This document shows, piece by piece, positions 60,859-64,000 of a stretch of 64,000 nt of DNA (position 1 is the first letter of the stretch; each line of letters starts with the position of its first letter). The DNA comes from Marinilactibacillus sp042660675 (GTDB lineage: Bacteria > Bacillota > Bacilli > Lactobacillales > Carnobacteriaceae_A): the NCBI RefSeq assembly GCF_042660675.1, contig NZ_JBHSUL010000002.1, positions 1-64,000 on the forward strand, read 5' to 3'. The notes under the pieces were generated by a model. The model was given only the letters and a program-made list of their open reading frames with translations, was not told the DNA's origin and searched no databases. The position numbers and the translations under genes are program-made.

Positions 60859-61512
60859 ATGAATATGAAAATTTTAGTTACAGGATTTGATCCATTTGGC
60901 GGAGAAAGTTTAAATCCGGCATGGGAAGCAGTAAAGAAAATCCCTGATACCATTAGTGGAGCAGAAATTAAAAAAGTTATGATTCCTACTGTATTTGGAA
61001 AAAGTGCAGACGTAACAGACGAGGCTATTGCAGAGTTCAAACCGGACTATGTCCTGAACATCGGCCAAGCCGGAGGACGATTTGAATTGACCCCTGAACG
61101 TGTAGCCATCAATGTAGACGATGCTAGAATCCCTGATAATGAAGAGAATCAGCCAATTGACGTAGCCATCAAAGAAGATGGAGAATCAGCTTATTTCACT
61201 CAATTACCCGTTAAAGCGATGGTAACAGAGATGAAAAAAGCAGGTGTTCCGGCGTCCGTTTCTAATTCTGCAGGAACATTCGTATGTAATCATATCATGT
61301 ATCAAGTACAATATATGATCGATAAAAAGTATCCAGAAATCAAAGCAGGATTCATGCATGTGCCGTTTATTCCTTCACAAGTGCTGGATAAACCAGGTAA
61401 ACCAGCCATGAATCTTGAAGATATCGCTTCGGGTATTACAAAAGCAATCGAAGCAATCGTGTCTTTTGATGGAAAAGAAGATTTAAAAGCGATAGGTGGA
61501 ACCACTCACTAA
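60859..61512 (+). CDS. pcp: Pyrrolidone-carboxylate peptidase
   Basis: This 217-residue enzyme starts (ATG 60859, or 60865) MNMKILVTGFDPFGGE. It shows the Glu of ERVAIN, the catalytic Cys in NSAGTFVCNHIMY and the His in GFMHVPFIP. It removes N-terminal pyroglutamate from peptides. It is the last gene of DUF969-DUF979-pcp, and a bidirectional terminator follows. Confidence 0.95.
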   Translation: MNMKILVTGFDPFGGESLNPAWEAVKKIPDTISGAEIKKVMIPTVFGKSADVTDEAIAEFKPDYVLNIGQAGGRFELTPERVAINVDDARIPDNEENQPIDVAIKEDGESAYFTQLPVKAMVTEMKKAGVPASVSNSAGTFVCNHIMYQVQYMIDKKYPEIKAGFMHVPFIPSQVLDKPGKPAMNLEDIASGITKAIEAIVSFDGKEDLKAIGGTTH

Positions 61513-61520
61513 TAATCCAT

Positions 61521-61568
61521 TAAAAAGAGGGGCTCGGTGCGTTTTACTGCATCAAGTCCCTCTTTTTA
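61521..61568. terminator. Bidirectional terminator between pcp and treR
   Basis: The stem AAAAAGAGGG / CCCTCTTTTT encloses a short TGC/GCA arm, with A and T runs on both sides. Confidence 0.85.
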
Positions 61569-62288
61569 GTAGGTTTGTGGACCGCGTCTTCTAGCGAAAT
61601 CGACAAAGCGAAATTTATCTAGTCTATGACGAGACTCTGTGTATTGAAACAGTCTCGTGTCTTCGAGGTGAACATCGCTTCTAGTTACCACAATATGATG
61701 GTCATCATGAAGAGACATGATGGATCGGTCCTCATCGGTAACTGGTTCAACGGTGAATTCTTTTCTAGCGTATCCGATTTTTAGGCCTAATTTTTGTTCG
61801 ATATAATGATAAAGAGAATTTTCTGCTTCTTCATCTGGAAGTTCTTCTATAATTGAAGTCAGCAAATAATCTTTGTCTAGTATCACAACTTCCTGATTAA
61901 CTTTTCGAGCACGAACTACCGTATGAACTTCCGTACTTTCAGGAACTTTTAAAAACTCAGCAATGTGCTTAGGGATTTTAGTGATTTTATTTTCAATTAG
62001 TAGAGTCTGGCTAGAGATATTTTGAGCGTTTTGAAGTTCTTGATAACTGGTTAAGCCAGAGATCGGAAAATCAAACCGTTTAACGTCCAAAACGATAGAA
62101 CCTTTTCCTTGCTTCTTTTGAATATATCCACTCTCTAGTAACAGCGTTAAGGCTTTTCTGATTGTTTCACGCGAAACATTGTATTGTTTCGTCAAATCAT
62201 TTTCGCTCGGGAGTAGATCTCCAGATTTATATGTTTGGTTTAAAATTGCAGATTCGATATCGACGAATATTTCATGAAATTTACTCAA
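61566..62288 (-). CDS. treR: TreR, GntR-family repressor of trehalose genes
   Basis: I chose TTG 62288 with AAAGGA nine bases before it; ATG 62309 would add seven residues but has no ribosome site. The 240-residue protein has a GntR winged helix (LPSENDLTKQYNVSRETIRKAL) and a UTRA effector domain ending RLDKFRFVDFARRR, typical of TreR. It binds trehalose-6-phosphate and leaves the operator. It sits about 6 kb from treP, after the unrelated DUF969-DUF979-pcp genes. A one-mismatch parS-like sequence lies inside the coding region. Confidence 0.88.
   Translation of the reverse strand: MSKFHEIFVDIESAILNQTYKSGDLLPSENDLTKQYNVSRETIRKALTLLLESGYIQKKQGKGSIVLDVKRFDFPISGLTSYQELQNAQNISSQTLLIENKITKIPKHIAEFLKVPESTEVHTVVRARKVNQEVVILDKDYLLTSIIEELPDEEAENSLYHYIEQKLGLKIGYARKEFTVEPVTDEDRSIMSLHDDHHIVVTRSDVHLEDTRLFQYTESRHRLDKFRFVDFARRRGPQTY
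62163..62178. other. parS-like sequence with one mismatch, within treR
   Basis: TGTTTCACGCGAAACA differs from the two parS sites of this window at one central base, which breaks the perfect palindrome. It lies inside a coding region, so it may be a degenerate ParB site or coincidence. Confidence 0.4.
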
Positions 62289-62424
62289 GTGATCCATTCC
62301 TTTATTCATTCTCTATAGGATTCTACCATAAATCATCACTTTTTTAGTAAAAAAATAAATCGTAGTGTATAGTAGAACTTTGATTTATAATTGAGAAAAT
62401 ATGGTTTAGTTGAGAGGTGTTCAC

Positions 62425-63546
62425 GTGAAAAAGATTCTTATTACATTATATATAGCGATTTGTGCTATCATCGGTTTCTGGATTGGTTATCATGCAGCCA
62501 TGACAGACATAGATATAGGATGGTTACTGATTCGAGCAGGGCTTATTTTGATCAGTATCGCGGTTTTCGGTTTCCTTCATATCATCATTCATGAAATGGG
62601 TCACTTGGTTGCAGGTAAAGTTTCAGGGTACCAATTTTTATTTTTCAGAATAGCAAATTGGGCACTCGTAAAAGAGCAACATCAATACAGAATGGCAAAA
62701 TTTTCCATAGCTGGAACGGGTGGACAATGTTTAATGTTACCATCAGAACGAGACTACAATCCACCGTACCGCCTTTATTTATTTGGAGGAGCTTTGGCAA
62801 ATTTTATTACGGCTATCATCGGATTAGGGTTTGTTTTAATGGGGGGTCGATCTGTTTATCTTTATAGCTTTATTGTGACAGGGCTATTCACTGGTATCCT
62901 GAACTTAATTCCTTTTAGTATTACAGATGGAAATACCTTGAAACGACTAAAGATGGATCCTAATAAGCGACCTCAATTCTTCCAGCAGTTAAGACTCAGT
63001 GCAGACTTTATCAATGGAAAAATGTATGGAGAAATTAAAGATCATGAATTGATTGAAAATCCTAACGAACCCATGACAGAACAATTCAATGCTTATACAG
63101 TACTCGTTCAGATCAATCGAGAATTAGAAGCAGAAAATTTTGGACATGCACTGGAATTGACTGAACCTTTATGGAATCAACGATCGCAAATGGTCAAGCC
63201 CTATCAGATGGATGTTTCAAGAGACTATTTATTCTGCCATCTCACAATGGAAACAGAAGATACGATGATCCAAAACGAGATTAAAGAAGACCCAGTGTTT
63301 AAACAGTACTTGAAAACGAATCAGCTGGAAACCTATAGGATCAAAGCAGCGATGGCCTTTTGGATCGACAAAGATCTGGATCAAGCAGAAACCTGGATTG
63401 AGAAAGCTGAAAAATCGTTGGATCAAGCACCAACTTATGCAGATAGGGCCTTAAATAAAAAGCTACTTGATTTCGTGGAAGAAAAAGTCTCGCAAGAACG
63501 CGTTAACCGTACTGCAAGTAACGATGTAGAAGAAGAGCTAGTTTAA
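62425..63546 (+). CDS. M50-like membrane metalloprotease
   Basis: The start is GTG 62425, preceded by GAGAGG at 7 bases. The 373-residue protein has about four to five hydrophobic segments in the first 170 residues and the zinc motif HEMGH near residue 57. A long cytosolic helical part (residues about 200-370) follows, with no membrane segments. The usual second zinc-binding motif of M50 (NxxPxxxxDG) is partly seen as NLIPFSITDGNTL. It may be a site-2-type protease. The C-terminal helices look like a TPR-type scaffold, but I could not confirm repeats. No partner gene is obvious. Confidence 0.75.
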   Translation: MKKILITLYIAICAIIGFWIGYHAAMTDIDIGWLLIRAGLILISIAVFGFLHIIIHEMGHLVAGKVSGYQFLFFRIANWALVKEQHQYRMAKFSIAGTGGQCLMLPSERDYNPPYRLYLFGGALANFITAIIGLGFVLMGGRSVYLYSFIVTGLFTGILNLIPFSITDGNTLKRLKMDPNKRPQFFQQLRLSADFINGKMYGEIKDHELIENPNEPMTEQFNAYTVLVQINRELEAENFGHALELTEPLWNQRSQMVKPYQMDVSRDYLFCHLTMETEDTMIQNEIKEDPVFKQYLKTNQLETYRIKAAMAFWIDKDLDQAETWIEKAEKSLDQAPTYADRALNKKLLDFVEEKVSQERVNRTASNDVEEELV

Positions 63547-63613
63547 GCGAGAAACCGGTGAACATTCTGAATATTTCTGTTCACAATTTACTAATAAAAA
63601 ATAAGTTAAGTAG

Positions 63614-63642
63614 TTGACTTTTTTATTCATTCCTTATATCAT
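63614..63642 (+). promoter_or_regulatory. Promoter upstream of mnmE
   Basis: TTGACT (63614-63619) and TATCAT (63637-63642) are 17 bases apart. The expected transcript start is near 63649, about 140 bases before the mnmE start. Confidence 0.65.
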
Positions 63643-63696
63643 TTATAGTGTTGAGCAAGACAGAATATGAGCAAGTTAAATAGTGGTAAAGTAGTG

Positions 63697-63761
63697 AAAG
63701 TGCTTTTCCACCTCAGGTCTATTTAAGTAGGCATTATTGGGGTGGACCAGGCACTTTTTTT
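63697..63761 (+). terminator. Terminator-like hairpin in the mnmE leader
   Basis: AAAGTGC pairs with GCACTTT and, inside, TCCACC pairs with GGTGGA; a T-run follows. It lies between the promoter at 63614 and mnmE, so it acts either as an attenuator or as the end of a short RNA of about 110 bases. Confidence 0.7.
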
Positions 63762-63790
63762 GTGAAGAAAAATAGGAGGAATATCTTAAA

Positions 63791-64000
63791 ATGGCAATCG
63801 AATTTGATACTATTGCAGCAATCTCTACCCCTCCTGGTGAAGGCGGTATTGGAATTGTTCGAATCAGTGGAGACGAAGCGCTGGATATTGTAGACCGTGT
63901 CTATCAATTAGGAAAGAAAACTTTAAAAAATCAACCAACGCATACGATTCATTATGGTCATATCGTGAATCCTAAAACAGAAGAACAGATAGACGAAGTC
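63791..64000 (+). CDS. mnmE: tRNA modification GTPase MnmE, N-terminal part
   Basis: The start is ATG 63791, preceded by AGGAGGA. The visible 70 residues (DTIAAISTPPGEGGIGIVRISG) are the MnmE N-terminal folate-binding domain, which works with MnmG to modify the wobble uridine of tRNA. The gene continues past the right edge of the window. Its position downstream of khpB is normal, but folC, tre, pcp and other genes separate them here. Confidence 0.95.
   Translation, partial: MAIEFDTIAAISTPPGEGGIGIVRISGDEALDIVDRVYQLGKKTLKNQPTHTIHYGHIVNPKTEEQIDEV

Noticed and set aside
62418..62430. TGTTCACGTGAAA in front of the M50 gene as a parS site
   Set aside because: One base is missing relative to the consensus and the right half is incomplete. 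It coincides with the ribosome site and GTG start.
63649..63761. T-box riboswitch in front of mnmE
   Set aside because: GGTGGACC only slightly resembles the T-box motif. The leader is too short, and the specifier stem is absent.
1..64000. tRNA or rRNA genes, transposases, integrases and prophage genes
   Set aside because: Nothing with TΨC-arm, rRNA or transposase-type signatures was recognised on either strand.

Overview
The window is a low-GC Firmicute chromosome segment spanning the replication origin. It holds dnaA, dnaN, yaaA, recF, gyrB and gyrA on one side of the origin and rpmH, rnpA, yidC, khpB (jag) and the start of mnmE on the other. There are no sporulation genes. There is a walRK-yycHI-walJ-htrA-rlmH block, a rpsF-ssb-rpsR-gdpP-rplI-dnaB-purA block, several PTS systems and a DUF969/DUF979/pcp operon. 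Together these suggest a non-sporulating Lactobacillales member, plausibly Carnobacteriaceae; this is inference from gene order and protein style, not from a database search.

Layout. Bases 1-11500 are a mixed metabolic and accessory stretch: an O6-alkylguanine transferase-like protein, a CPA2 antiporter, a flavin disulfide reductase, a membrane GGDEF-EAL protein, small lipoproteins, the DEAD-box helicase DbpA, a DUF2691 protein and a glyoxalase. Bases 11526-16264 are an AT-rich island with two FRG-domain proteins and a PIN-like protein carrying C-terminal zinc knuckles. It lies exactly between two copies of the 14-bp repeat CTACTTATGATAAG, one of which is the 3' end of rlmH, the same target used by staphylococcal SCC elements. 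Bases 16251-26821 hold rlmH, the ohrR/ohr peroxide module, a dense DnaA-box cluster, htrA, gdhA and the essential walRK operon. Bases 26938-36136 hold a glucose-type EIIA, two envelope-type small proteins, a cytosolic alpha-amylase, KtrAB, PurA and a fructose-type PTS. Bases 36236-41571 hold dnaB, rplI, gdpP, rpsR, ssb and rpsF with two perfect parS sites. Bases 41790-51480 are the gyrase and oriC region. Bases 51610-64000 hold rnpA, yidC, khpB, folC, the trehalose operon with its operator and the TreR gene, DUF969-DUF979-pcp, an M50-type membrane protease and the start of mnmE.

How the genes connect. TreP is an EIIBC lacking an EIIA domain, and the free glucose-type EIIA near walR is a likely phosphoryl donor. 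TreR should bind the perfect palindrome between the treP promoter and gene. OhrR should bind an inverted repeat that overlaps the ohr -10 box. KtrA and GdpP are both parts of the known c-di-AMP/potassium circuit. The origin is bipartite, with DnaA boxes on both sides of dnaA and a DnaA-trio-like unwinding element on the dnaN side. A third DnaA-box cluster lies about 32 kb away, between ohr and htrA. The most interesting candidates for new biology are the rlmH-attached FRG/FRG/PIN island with its octamer repeat, the remote DnaA-box cluster, and a lipoprotein-type HtrA with an embedded calcium-loop-like motif.
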